The translations under genes were made by a program, and so were the position numbers. Of a stretch of DNA of 64,000 nt, positions 36,524 to 45,312 are shown piece by piece. The DNA comes from Gammaproteobacteria bacterium. Its GTDB lineage: Bacteria; Pseudomonadota; Gammaproteobacteria; Pseudomonadales; Halieaceae. A model generated the notes under the pieces. It saw only the letters and a list, made by a program, of their open reading frames with translations. It was not told where the DNA came from and searched no databases. The first letter of the stretch is position 1. Each line of letters begins with the position of its first letter. The stretch spans positions 248,001-312,000 of the forward strand of contig JANSYN010000001.1 of assembly GCA_024742415.1 (NCBI GenBank). Direction: 5' to 3'.

Positions 36524-36775
36524 TCATTGTGTGTCGGTTTGGTCGTCGCTGCCTTCCAGTACAGGCGCCGCGCCCTGTCGCGCCTTGTAGTCGAGGCGGT
36601 ACTCGCAGGTCACGCAGCGTCGCATCCCGGCGCGCATGCTGTCGTTGCGGGCGCGCAGTTCGATGTTCTCCGCGCGCAGCCTGCGGACCTCGGCGCGCAG
36701 GCTGAGCAGGCTCGCCGGAGCCGATAACCAGTCGCGCAGGCCCAGGGGTTTACCCGCCTTAGCCGGTTTGCCAGC
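36524..36775 (-). pseudogene. Coiled-coil plus CxxC reading frame without a start codon, likely frameshifted extension
   Basis: The minus strand is open for 83 residues with strongly protein-like content: LGLRDWLSAP, a basic-acidic coiled coil of leucine heptads (LLSLRAEVRRLRAENIEL), then CVTCEYRLDY and an acidic tail. No ATG, GTG or TTG precedes the coil, and the frame begins inside the last codons of the gene at 36759-37562, offset +1. Removing one base from the AAA in the last codons of that gene would fuse them. So either the upstream protein was longer and has suffered a one-base insertion, or ribosomes shift frame there, or there is a sequencing error. Confidence 0.6.
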
Positions 36776-37562
36776 TCATGCGTACGGTGCATGAGGTTTC
36801 GGGCAAGTGTGGGTCAAACTCCATCTTCAGGCCGCCATCCTTGCCATTGAACAGGGCCTCAAACGGACCCTTGCAAATGTACAGGCAACCTTCCTCGGGC
36901 AGTGCGTTGGGGTTGGGCAGCCGATCTGCCGGGCCACAGGTATGCCAGCCGCAATCGGGAATGTGCATCACTGTGAGACCATTGGCCGGATCGTATTCGG
37001 TAATGGTGGCGGGCCCGGTCAGCCAGTGCGCCGGGTTGAACGTCTCGAACATGAACGTGCTCCAGCGGCCGGGCTTGGTAGAGCCATCAGCGGCGGGCTT
37101 GGCTTTCTTGCCTTTGTTCTTTTCGGACATGCTGTTCATCATATTCAGAAAGTCCGCAGAGGTTTCGTAAGAGAGCGCCACCGAGGTGCCCACGACGATG
37201 TCTTCGAACTGCCTGGGGTTGAAGTATTTGCGCAGCTCCAGTAGCGCCCATTCCGCCTCGCGCACAAAATTGCCGTAGCGCTTGCGCCACTTCTCGCGCG
37301 GCGAGTCATTCCAGCGCAACACCTCGCGGCGGGACTTGATCTGTGCGTAATCGCGATCAATCTGCTGCGGGTCGCCGGACAGGCGCAGTATCGGTAAAAA
37401 GGTGTGGCTGACAATCGGCATGGCCTTTTTTACCAGCATGGAATTGGACATCCACATGTCAATCCAGGCCTGCGGGCCCCAGTTGTAGTAAAAACCGCCG
37501 CGAGATGGTGGGGCGACGCGGCCGGTGCTTTGGTCGGTACTAATGAGCGTGTCTTTTGTCAT
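36759..37562 (-). CDS. Uncharacterised protein of the TonB-receptor operon
   Basis: A 267-residue soluble protein with GGAGGGAG upstream of ATG 37562. The family is not recognised. The N-terminal half is helical (SREEKWRKRYGNFVREAEW-like charged region); the C-terminal half contains Cys- and His-rich strands: MHIPDCGWHTCGPADRLP, EEGCLYICKGPFEALF, and DPHLPETSCTVRM. The pattern loosely recalls ligand-binding or L-2-amino-thiazoline-4-carboxylate-hydrolase-like folds, but that is a guess. It starts 21 bases after the TonB receptor stop, so it is cotranscribed. The C-terminus may be truncated by a frameshift (see 36524-36775). Confidence 0.8.
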   Translation of the reverse strand: MTKDTLISTDQSTGRVAPPSRGGFYYNWGPQAWIDMWMSNSMLVKKAMPIVSHTFLPILRLSGDPQQIDRDYAQIKSRREVLRWNDSPREKWRKRYGNFVREAEWALLELRKYFNPRQFEDIVVGTSVALSYETSADFLNMMNSMSEKNKGKKAKPAADGSTKPGRWSTFMFETFNPAHWLTGPATITEYDPANGLTVMHIPDCGWHTCGPADRLPNPNALPEEGCLYICKGPFEALFNGKDGGLKMEFDPHLPETSCTVRMSWQTG

Positions 37563-37583
37563 CGCTTTGCTCCCTCCGTGGCG

Positions 37584-39992
37584 CTACTGCCTGAAGCGCA
37601 GCGTAAGGCCGTAGACCGCTTCCGGAGCGGTCACACCTGCGTAGCCGCCCAGTACCGGTATATCTATACCAAAGACGTAGTATTCCTCGTCCAGCAGGTT
37701 GCGTCCCCACACTGCGGCTTCCCAGCTGCTTTCAGGGTTGGTCAGTGTAAAGCGCAGGTTGACCAGGTTGACCGCTTCATTTTTCAGGATGGGATCTATG
37801 TCCTGGTCGAGGTAGAACTCGTCGATATAGCTGTGCTCCAGCCGGGCGATACCCATGAGGTTTTCACCCAGCTCCATGTCGTACTGTGCGAAGGAGCTGA
37901 CGTTCCATTCGGGCGCGTTGTCCAGCGGTGCGCCCGCCAGATCCTGTATGCAGCCACCGCCGAGCGTCGGGTTGCCACCCTGGGCGCCGTCGCGAATGTA
38001 GTAGTTGAAAACGGTCTGGTCGACCGTGCACTGGCCGTTGTCGAACTCCTCGTACTCGGCTTTGTTGTAGCCCAATGCGCTGCTGACTGTGAGGTTGGCC
38101 AGTGGTATGAAGGTCAGTTCGATTTCTGCGCCGTAGCTTTCCAGTGAGCCTGCATTGGTCACTTCAAGCGTTGTACCGTCGAAGGTTTGCGACTGGAAAT
38201 CATCATAAGTCACGAAGTAAAAGGTGCCGTTGAGTTGCAGGCGTCGGTCGTCGGTGGATCCCTTCCAGCCTACTTCATAGTTTGTGGCGGTCTCTTCATC
38301 GAACTCAGCGCTATCGCCGGCCAGTTCGCGACGCTGGTTGAAGCCCCCGGACTTGAAGCCGCGGCTGATGCTGGCATAGGTCATGAGATCCGGCGTGAAG
38401 AAGTAGCGCAGGTTGAGCGAGGGTGAAATGTCGTCGTCCTCGCGGTCTTCATCGTAGAAAATATCCGGCCCGGCCACCGGCGGAATGTCGAGAATGGATT
38501 CCGGGTCGGTGAGCTGTGCGCCCACGCGTTCTTTCTTCTCATAGGTGTAGCGCAGGCCCAGCGTTGCGCTGAACTGCTCCGAGATATTCCAGACCACCTG
38601 TCCAAACGCAGCGTAGCTGGTGGTTTTGTAGTTGTTGATGTCAGTGTTGACCGTGCCGTCCGGGAAGAAGGCATCGATGCCCATGTTGCGTACCAGTTCC
38701 TGCGATTGGGCGAAGGTGCCTACCGAGTCCAGTTCGGAGTAGTAATAATACAGGCCACCCTGGTAATCGATGGTCTCACCGCCAGCAGAGGTCAGGCGCA
38801 GCTCTGAAGAATACTGGTCGAGTTCAACATCGTTGGAGCCCTGCACTCCGTTATAGCCGGTAAAGTCGCCGTCGTAGGCGCTCTCGGCTTCATAGTGACG
38901 CCAGGCGTTGATGAACGTGACGGTGTTTTCGTTAAACACTTCCCTGTTCCATTCCAGTGCGATGCCGCCCACGTCAATCTTGTTATAGGTGGGTGCGTCC
39001 AGCCAGTAGTTGTCGCTGAAGGGGTCGGCTGGTGGCGGAGCAAAGCCCGAGGAATCCTCGAACGAGGCGAACTGGTAGATCGGCTGGCCCTGGGCGTTGT
39101 TGCCCAGTTGTTCGGCAAAGGCCTGCGAGGGTGTATTCGTGCCTGGCGCATTGAGTGGCGAGAAACCGTTGTAGTCAATCACCGCCAGTGCGCAGCAGTC
39201 GGTATCCTCGCGGGTGTAGTCAAGCGTAAGCAGGAACTCACCGAGCCCGGCGTCGTTGAGGTTGCCATCAAACAGGGTGCGCGATTTGAAGCCGATCTTG
39301 CTGGCGTCATTGAGACCTTCTCCGTTGAAGTCGTTTTCGAACAGGTGATCGCCGTCAATGACGAAGCCGGTGAGGCGGGTGGCATGACCACTCTCACCCA
39401 GGGGAAGGTTGACCATGCCGCGCAGCTCGACGCGTTCATCGGAGGTGTAGGTCAGCTCACCCTCGCTTTCAAATTCTGTAGAGGGCGTGCGCGTAATCAC
39501 GCTGATCGCCCCGGCCGCGGTGTTCTTGCCATAGAGCGTGCCCTGAGGCCCGCGCAGCACCTCGACCCGTTCGATATCCATGAGGTCCGAGACGCTCATG
39601 CCCGCGCGACCCTGGTAAACGCCGTCAATAAACACGCCCACGCTGGGATCGATGCCCACGTTGGTGCCCACCGAACCGATGCCGCGAATGCGGATAGACG
39701 TTGCGCTGGAACTGGTGCCCGGAGTGATTTTCAGGTTGGGTGTGTACTGGTCCAGCCCCGCCAGATCGCGAACGCCGGTGTCCTCGAAAAACTGGCCGGT
39801 AAAAGCAGAGACCGACATGGGCACTTCCTGCAAACTCTGTTCACGCCGGTTCGCAGTGACGACAATCTCTTCCAAAGCCAGCACTTCTTTCGGTTTCGCC
39901 GTGCTCGGGGCAGTGCTTTGCTGGGCCAGAGCAAACGGGAAGGAGAGGGGCGCCAACAGGACAAGGCCTGCGAGAATCTGCGGTTTAGCCAT
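37584..39992 (-). CDS. TonB-dependent outer-membrane receptor
   Basis: An 802-residue receptor starting at ATG 39992, with a signal peptide ending FALAQ. TonB-box region LEEIVVTANRREQSLQE, plug with VEVLRGPQGTLYGKN, and a beta-barrel ending GLTLRFRQ. It heads the operon with the uncharacterised gene and the SDR, and is divergent from the tandem carotenoid-type oxygenases, with shared-motif copy D between them. That layout suggests it imports their substrate or a related compound. Confidence 0.92.
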   Translation of the reverse strand: MAKPQILAGLVLLAPLSFPFALAQQSTAPSTAKPKEVLALEEIVVTANRREQSLQEVPMSVSAFTGQFFEDTGVRDLAGLDQYTPNLKITPGTSSSATSIRIRGIGSVGTNVGIDPSVGVFIDGVYQGRAGMSVSDLMDIERVEVLRGPQGTLYGKNTAAGAISVITRTPSTEFESEGELTYTSDERVELRGMVNLPLGESGHATRLTGFVIDGDHLFENDFNGEGLNDASKIGFKSRTLFDGNLNDAGLGEFLLTLDYTREDTDCCALAVIDYNGFSPLNAPGTNTPSQAFAEQLGNNAQGQPIYQFASFEDSSGFAPPPADPFSDNYWLDAPTYNKIDVGGIALEWNREVFNENTVTFINAWRHYEAESAYDGDFTGYNGVQGSNDVELDQYSSELRLTSAGGETIDYQGGLYYYYSELDSVGTFAQSQELVRNMGIDAFFPDGTVNTDINNYKTTSYAAFGQVVWNISEQFSATLGLRYTYEKKERVGAQLTDPESILDIPPVAGPDIFYDEDREDDDISPSLNLRYFFTPDLMTYASISRGFKSGGFNQRRELAGDSAEFDEETATNYEVGWKGSTDDRRLQLNGTFYFVTYDDFQSQTFDGTTLEVTNAGSLESYGAEIELTFIPLANLTVSSALGYNKAEYEEFDNGQCTVDQTVFNYYIRDGAQGGNPTLGGGCIQDLAGAPLDNAPEWNVSSFAQYDMELGENLMGIARLEHSYIDEFYLDQDIDPILKNEAVNLVNLRFTLTNPESSWEAAVWGRNLLDEEYYVFGIDIPVLGGYAGVTAPEAVYGLTLRFRQ

Positions 39993-40099
39993 GTTCAATA
40001 CCTGTGAAATCTTATGTTTATCAGGCGCTTCCGGAGTTTGTAGAGAAGCCTGGCGACCTGCGCAGTCACCGTTTGGCAACAGTAGCAAATGCTGATTTC

Positions 40100-40130
40100 A
40101 AAAACAAACAGAATTGACTGATTTTATTTT
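40100..40130. promoter_or_regulatory. Shared operator-like palindrome, copy D, over a -35 box
   Basis: AAAAACAAACAG, AATTGA, CTGATTTTATTTTT. TTGACT at 40114-40119 and TAGTGT at 40137-40142 (17 bp) form a promoter about 30 bases ahead of the carotenoid-type oxygenase at 40178. On the other strand it lies about 108 bases before the TonB receptor ATG, so both divergent operons can share it. Confidence 0.78.
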
Positions 40131-40177
40131 TACCGATAGTGTAAGCCTCTTTCAGTCACATCAATTGAGGTTCGTCC

Positions 40178-41605
40178 ATGTCCTTGCCAATGCCAGATAA
40201 CAACCCCTTTCTTAACTTCCCTTATGGGGCGATACACATGGAGTGCGAGGCGCGTGACCTCATCGTCGAGGGAGAAATCCCGGCGGGCCTCAGCGGCACC
40301 CTGTATCGCGCTGGCCCCAATCCACGTTTCGCCCCGCGCGGTGACTACCACTTCTTTGGCGGCGACGGCATGGTGCACGCCTTTCACATCAAGGATGGCA
40401 AGGCCGATTACAACAACCGCTGGGTGCGTACCGCCAAGTGGAACATTGAAGACAAGGAAGGCCGCGCGGTAATCAATGCGATGAACCCGTTTGATTGCGA
40501 GCCGGAGTACAGCGATTTCGTACTGACCGACAAGGAGGGCCTGGCCAACACCGCCACCGTTTGGCACGGTGGGCGCATGCTGGTCATGGAAGAGGGGCAC
40601 CGCCCCTATGAAATCGACCCGGTCACGCTGGAAAGTATCGGCAGTTGGGATTTTCGCGGCAAACTGCAAACGGCGATGACCGCGCACCCGAAAATCGATC
40701 CGGACACCGGCGAGATGATTTTCTTCGCCTACATGGCCACCGGCCCCTTTTCCGCGGATGTCATGGTGCATAAAGTGAACGCGGCGGGCGTACTGACCGA
40801 GAGTATTCATGTGCCAACGCCGTACTCGGCGATGGTGCACGATTTCGTCGTGACCGAGAACTACATCATCATCCCGATTATGCCGATCACCGGTTCACTC
40901 GAAAGAGCCATGGAAGGTGGCCCACCCTTTGCCTGGGAGCCGGAGAAGGGCGTGCATATCGGCATCCTGCCGCGCAACGGCGGTAGCAGTGACGACGTGC
41001 GCTGGGTCGAGATGGACGTGGCCTTCGTGTTTCACTTCATGAATGGCTTTGACCGTGACGGCGTGATTACCATCGACGGCTGTCAGTTCGAGCGCGTGCC
41101 GCTGTTCCCCACCGCAGACGGTGAGACCACCGGCAAGGCCGAACCACACCTCACACGCTGGACCATCGACACCAACGACCCGAACGCAAAGGTGGCGTTT
41201 GTCCGCATTGATGAGCACGAATCCGAGTTTCCCCAGTGTGACCCGCGCAGAATGGGCAAGACCTACCGTCACGGCTGGTATGCCTCCTGCGATGGCGAAC
41301 TGAAAAGCACCATGGTGCAGAACGATAACTACTACAACACCCTGGGTCACTTCGACCACGAGACCGGTGCGGTCGATCGCTTCTCCTGCGGTCAGTCCAT
41401 TGTGTCCGAGCCAATTTTTGTCCCGGCCTCTGCCGAGGCTGCTGAGGGTGAAGGTTACTTGCTGGCAGTCGCCACGAGTTTCGAAACGCGTACCAGCAGC
41501 CTGTACATTTTTAATGCGCTAGAACTGGCCGCAGGGCCGCTGGCAAAGGTGCATTTGTCGCACCGCATTCCGGCGGGCTTTCATGGCAGCTGGCGTCCAG
41601 CCTGA
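40178..41605 (+). CDS. Carotenoid oxygenase family protein
   Basis: A 475-residue non-heme iron(II) dioxygenase of the carotenoid-cleavage/lignostilbene-dioxygenase family. GAGG seven bases before ATG 40178. The four iron-binding histidines are at 170 (TAHPK), 221 (MVHDF), 286 (FVFHFMNG) and 469 (GFHGSW), consistent with a seven-bladed propeller. Second-shell Glu residues are in the expected regions. The family cleaves conjugated C=C bonds to aldehydes; some members cleave stilbenes. No signal peptide, so cytosolic. It is followed by a paralogue and a DUF3604 gene on the same strand. Confidence 0.93.
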   Translation: MSLPMPDNNPFLNFPYGAIHMECEARDLIVEGEIPAGLSGTLYRAGPNPRFAPRGDYHFFGGDGMVHAFHIKDGKADYNNRWVRTAKWNIEDKEGRAVINAMNPFDCEPEYSDFVLTDKEGLANTATVWHGGRMLVMEEGHRPYEIDPVTLESIGSWDFRGKLQTAMTAHPKIDPDTGEMIFFAYMATGPFSADVMVHKVNAAGVLTESIHVPTPYSAMVHDFVVTENYIIIPIMPITGSLERAMEGGPPFAWEPEKGVHIGILPRNGGSSDDVRWVEMDVAFVFHFMNGFDRDGVITIDGCQFERVPLFPTADGETTGKAEPHLTRWTIDTNDPNAKVAFVRIDEHESEFPQCDPRRMGKTYRHGWYASCDGELKSTMVQNDNYYNTLGHFDHETGAVDRFSCGQSIVSEPIFVPASAEAAEGEGYLLAVATSFETRTSSLYIFNALELAAGPLAKVHLSHRIPAGFHGSWRPA

Positions 41606-41616
41606 CGCATGTCATT

Positions 41617-41641
41617 GCGGGCCGCGCGCAGCGCGGCCCGC
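41617..41641 (+). other. Perfect GC-rich hairpin between the two carotenoid-type oxygenase genes
   Basis: An 11-base arm GCGGGCCGCGC pairs fully with GCGCGGCCCGC around a three-base loop. No U-run follows, so it is not a classical terminator. Its place 12 bases after one gene and about 30 before the next suggests transcript processing, partial termination or mRNA protection in the operon. Confidence 0.75.
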
Positions 41642-41673
41642 GTCTATCGGGCCGCACTTCCAAGGAGAACAAT

Positions 41674-43101
41674 ATGCAGCCCTGGCCGGATAATGCTTTT
41701 TTGCAAGGTTATTACGAACCACTCACCGCCGAGTGCACTGCCCCTGATCTGGTGATCGAGGGCGAAATACCTGCGGATCTCAACGGTACCTTTTACCGCA
41801 ACGGCCCCAACCCGCAGCTGCCGCCGAAGAACGAGTATCACTTCTTTACCGGCGATGGCATGGTACACGCCTTTACGTTCAACAATGGTCGCGTTAGCCA
41901 CATGAATCGCTGGGCGCGTACTGAGCGTTTCAAGATTGAACAGCGCACCGGGCAGTCACTGTTTAGCGGTATGAACCCGCTGGAAACTCCACCGCAGTAC
42001 CTGGACTTTGTACTCAACGATAAAGAAGGCGTTGCCAACACGTCGATCATCTATCACGGCGACCGTTTATTACTGCTGGAAGAGGGGCACCTGCCTTTCG
42101 AGATGAATCCCGACACACTGGAGTCCTGCGGCGCCTGGAATTTTTACGGCAAGCTGAACACGACGATGTCGGCGCACCCCAAGGTTGACCCTGTGTCAGG
42201 TGATCTGCTGTTCCACGCGTATATGGCCACTGGGCCGTTCTCCGACGACCTGGGCTTGTATCGCGTTGACGCCGCCGGTTTTATGCAGGAGGCGCATGTC
42301 TTCAAGGCACCCTATGCCGCGATGGTGCACGATTTTGTTGTGACGGAAAACTATATCCTCTTTCCCGTGATGCCGATCACCGGTGATATGGGGCGTGCGA
42401 TGGAAGGCAAGCCGCCGTTTGCCTGGCAACCGGAAATGCCAACACAGGTTGGCGTGATGCCGCGTGCCGGAACGCCGGACGATATCCGCTGGATAGAAGG
42501 CGATGCCTGCTATGTCTTTCATTTCATGAACGGCCATGACCACAACGGTGTGATCACGCTTGAAGCCTGCCATTTTGACTCCCCGCCGCTGTTCCCCATG
42601 ACAGACGGCACGCCAACGCCGCCCAACGTGCACCCTTCACTGGCACGCTGGACGATTGATCTCAACGCTGCAAACCCGCGGGTAAACATGGCCTACCTGG
42701 CCGACCACGGCGCCGAGTTCCCGGTGATAGATCCGCGCTTTGCCATGCGCGAATACTCGCACGGTTGGTACACCTCATCTGACAGAACCATCCCTGCCAG
42801 AATTCCCGGTTCAGACGTCGTGTACAACGCGATCGTACACTTCAATGTCAAGACCGGGCAGGCAGATACCTATGCGTTTGAGTCGGGCTATGTCGCTGAG
42901 CCGATGTTCGTGCCGCGCAGTGCAGCAGCGGCCGAGGGCGATGGATACGTACTTTGCTGTGTCTACGAGATCACCACAAACACCAGTGCGCTGTGTGTGT
43001 TTGATGCACAGAACATTGCCGCGGGCCCAATCGGGCGGGCGCATGTTTCACACCGTGTACCGGTGTCGTTTCACGGTACCTGGGTGCCGGCAAAACCGTG
43101 A
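41674..43101 (+). CDS. Carotenoid oxygenase family protein (tandem paralogue)
   Basis: A 475-residue homologue of the protein just upstream, with AAGGAG before ATG 41674. Iron histidines at 168 (SAHPK), 219 (MVHDF), 283 (VFHFMNGHD) and 467 (SFHGTW). The shared YHFFTGDGMVHAFTFN and MATGPFSDDLG blocks show common descent with 40178. Clear sequence divergence in the lid loops suggests different substrate ranges rather than simple dosage. Same operon as 40178, separated by a hairpin. Confidence 0.93.
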   Translation: MQPWPDNAFLQGYYEPLTAECTAPDLVIEGEIPADLNGTFYRNGPNPQLPPKNEYHFFTGDGMVHAFTFNNGRVSHMNRWARTERFKIEQRTGQSLFSGMNPLETPPQYLDFVLNDKEGVANTSIIYHGDRLLLLEEGHLPFEMNPDTLESCGAWNFYGKLNTTMSAHPKVDPVSGDLLFHAYMATGPFSDDLGLYRVDAAGFMQEAHVFKAPYAAMVHDFVVTENYILFPVMPITGDMGRAMEGKPPFAWQPEMPTQVGVMPRAGTPDDIRWIEGDACYVFHFMNGHDHNGVITLEACHFDSPPLFPMTDGTPTPPNVHPSLARWTIDLNAANPRVNMAYLADHGAEFPVIDPRFAMREYSHGWYTSSDRTIPARIPGSDVVYNAIVHFNVKTGQADTYAFESGYVAEPMFVPRSAAAAEGDGYVLCCVYEITTNTSALCVFDAQNIAAGPIGRAHVSHRVPVSFHGTWVPAKP

Positions 43102-43290
43102 CGGGGCGACTTGTCCAGCGGCGGCATGCCCCAGGGTCGATTGCGCCGGTCGACGGCAAAGGTGGGTAAGTTGATGGCCAGGCGTGCTACTGGCATCACC
43201 GGCCAGTAATACGGATTGCGGCGTGCGAAATTGTGCCTGGCGGCGATCTGTGCCGTAATGTCGCCATAACAACGATCAGGTGCCGCCGTT

Positions 43291-45303
43291 TTGTTCAAAA
43301 AATCAATTGCTGCCTTTGTACTGCTGATTCTCATTGCGGGCGCTGGCCTGTGGATGAATCGCCATGAACTGCTCAGTGCACGCGCCGCCCAGTGGACTCC
43401 GCCCGTGGCGGCCGCACCGGCAGCGTCAGCGCAGGGGCGTACTCCCTGCGCCGACAACACACCGCTGCGCCGTGCCTGGTTTGGCGATCTGCACGTACAC
43501 ACCGCCTATTCTTTCGACGCGCGCGGAAGAGACATGCTTGCAACGGTCGACGACGCCTACCGCTACGCGCGCGGTCAAGAGATTGGCCTGGGCCCCTTCG
43601 ATGAAAACCGTGTAGGCCAGCGACGTATTCGCCTGCAGCGGCCACTGGATTTTGCCGCCGTTACCGACCACGCCGAATGGATGGGCGAAATCAGTGTTTG
43701 CACCGACCCGCGTTTCAAGGGCTACCGCAGTGAATCTTGCAGGGCCTTCAGGGGAGAGATTGAAACACCGGACTCCATCGTGAGCCGATTGTTTGGCAAA
43801 GCGCCCATGCTCAATATCATCGGCTTTGGCGAGCGCAAGGAGCAGGTGTGCGGAGCAGACGCTGGAATGTGTCGCGAGGGCCTCAAAAGCGCCTGGCAGG
43901 AGACTCAGCGCAGCGCGGAACAGCACTATGATCGAACGCAGGGCTGTCGCTTTACGACCTTCAACGCTTACGAGTATAGCAACTCAAGCGCCCGCTCCAA
44001 GGTTCACCGCAATGTGATCTTTCGCAACGAACAGGTGCCTGAGCTGCCGGTCTCTTCCCTGGAAGAAAGCGATCCGCTGGGCCTGTGGGATACCCTCGAC
44101 GCCTTGTGCAACCAGGCGGCCGGTGATTGTGAGGCACTGTCTATCCCACACAATTCCAATGTCTCCAATGGTCGCTCATTTGCCATAGCGTGGGGTGCCG
44201 AGCCAGCGCAGGAGCAGCGCCGGCAGGCGCTATTGCGCGCACGTTTTGAGCCGCTGGTTGAGATGATGCAGGTGAAAGGGGAGTCCGAGTGCAAGCCGGG
44301 CATGTGGCAGGTGTTTGGAGAGGACGAGCTGTGCGATTTTGAGAAAATGCGCGGCCTTGGCGACATGGCCCCGCAAGATTGTGAAGATGGCATCGGTGCT
44401 GGCGCGATCATGGGGCTCGGCTGTCAGTCTCGACTGGATTTTGTGCGTTACGCATTGATAGAAGGCATGGCCGAAGAGCAGCGTATTGGAATCAATCCCT
44501 ATCGCTTTGGCTTTGTCGGTAGTACAGATACCCACAATGCCAGCCCGGGCGATGTCGATGAAGATGCGTTCGACGGCTGTTGTGCCAACCGCGACACCAC
44601 GGTGCAGGAGCGACTGGGCGGCAGTGACGATGCAACCCGCAGGGGGTTCGCCGGTAGAAGCAATGCTGCGCGCAATCCGGGCGGGCTGATGGGCATATGG
44701 GCGCAGGAAAACTCGCGTGATGCACTGTTTGATGCCATGCAGCGCAGGGAGGTTTTCGCCACCAGCGGCCCGCGACTGCAACCGCGCTTTTTTGTCGGTG
44801 AGAATCTGCCCCAGGATATGTGCAACGGTGAGTTTGCTGCCAAGGGCTACACCCACGGTGTGCCCATGGGCGGCGTTATCGAGCGGCGCCTGTCGGGATC
44901 ACCCGTCTTTGCCGCAGCGGTAGCGGCCGACCCCGAGGGCGGCCTGCTGCAGCGCTTGCAGATTATCAAGGTCTGGCATGATCAGGCGGGCCGCTTTCAT
45001 CAGGCGGTGCATGATGTCGCCGGTGACGCGCACAACGGCGCTGCCGCGGACCTGGCCACCTGCGCTGTCAGCGGGCCTGGAAGCACCCAGCTCTGTGTGA
45101 CCTGGAAGGACCCCGATTTCGCTCCCGACCAGGCGGCTGCCTACTACACGCGTGCTCTGGAAAACCCTTCCTGTCGGTGGAGCTGGCGGCAGTGCCTGTC
45201 GTTGCCAGTGGCCGAGCGGCCCGCCGCATGCAGTGACCCGGATACGCCGCGCATCATTCAGGAACGTGTGTGGAGTTCGCCTGTGTGGTATGCGCCAGGC
45301 TAG
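43291..45303 (+). CDS. DUF3604 family exported metallo-protein
   Basis: A 670-residue protein starting with TTG 43291, which opens a membrane/signal segment (residues 5-22). The DUF3604 fold has PHP-like metal motifs: GDLHVHTAYSFDA (about 66-78), AVTDHAEWMGE (about 124-134) and SIPHNSNVSNGRSF. Many Cys pairs (about 20 Cys) suggest disulfides in the periplasm. The function of this family is unknown; it resembles a hydrolase. It follows the carotenoid-type oxygenases with a 189-base gap, so it may or may not share their transcript. Confidence 0.88.
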   Translation: MFKKSIAAFVLLILIAGAGLWMNRHELLSARAAQWTPPVAAAPAASAQGRTPCADNTPLRRAWFGDLHVHTAYSFDARGRDMLATVDDAYRYARGQEIGLGPFDENRVGQRRIRLQRPLDFAAVTDHAEWMGEISVCTDPRFKGYRSESCRAFRGEIETPDSIVSRLFGKAPMLNIIGFGERKEQVCGADAGMCREGLKSAWQETQRSAEQHYDRTQGCRFTTFNAYEYSNSSARSKVHRNVIFRNEQVPELPVSSLEESDPLGLWDTLDALCNQAAGDCEALSIPHNSNVSNGRSFAIAWGAEPAQEQRRQALLRARFEPLVEMMQVKGESECKPGMWQVFGEDELCDFEKMRGLGDMAPQDCEDGIGAGAIMGLGCQSRLDFVRYALIEGMAEEQRIGINPYRFGFVGSTDTHNASPGDVDEDAFDGCCANRDTTVQERLGGSDDATRRGFAGRSNAARNPGGLMGIWAQENSRDALFDAMQRREVFATSGPRLQPRFFVGENLPQDMCNGEFAAKGYTHGVPMGGVIERRLSGSPVFAAAVAADPEGGLLQRLQIIKVWHDQAGRFHQAVHDVAGDAHNGAAADLATCAVSGPGSTQLCVTWKDPDFAPDQAAAYYTRALENPSCRWSWRQCLSLPVAERPAACSDPDTPRIIQERVWSSPVWYAPG

Positions 45304-45312
45304 GGCCAGGCG

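Noticed and set aside
43105-43290. Protein-like minus-strand stretch (ARRNPYYWPVMPVARLAI) between two plus-strand genes
   Set aside because: It is in the only open part of a 189-base gap, with no good start or ribosome site, and runs into both flanking genes. A remnant cannot be excluded but evidence is thin.
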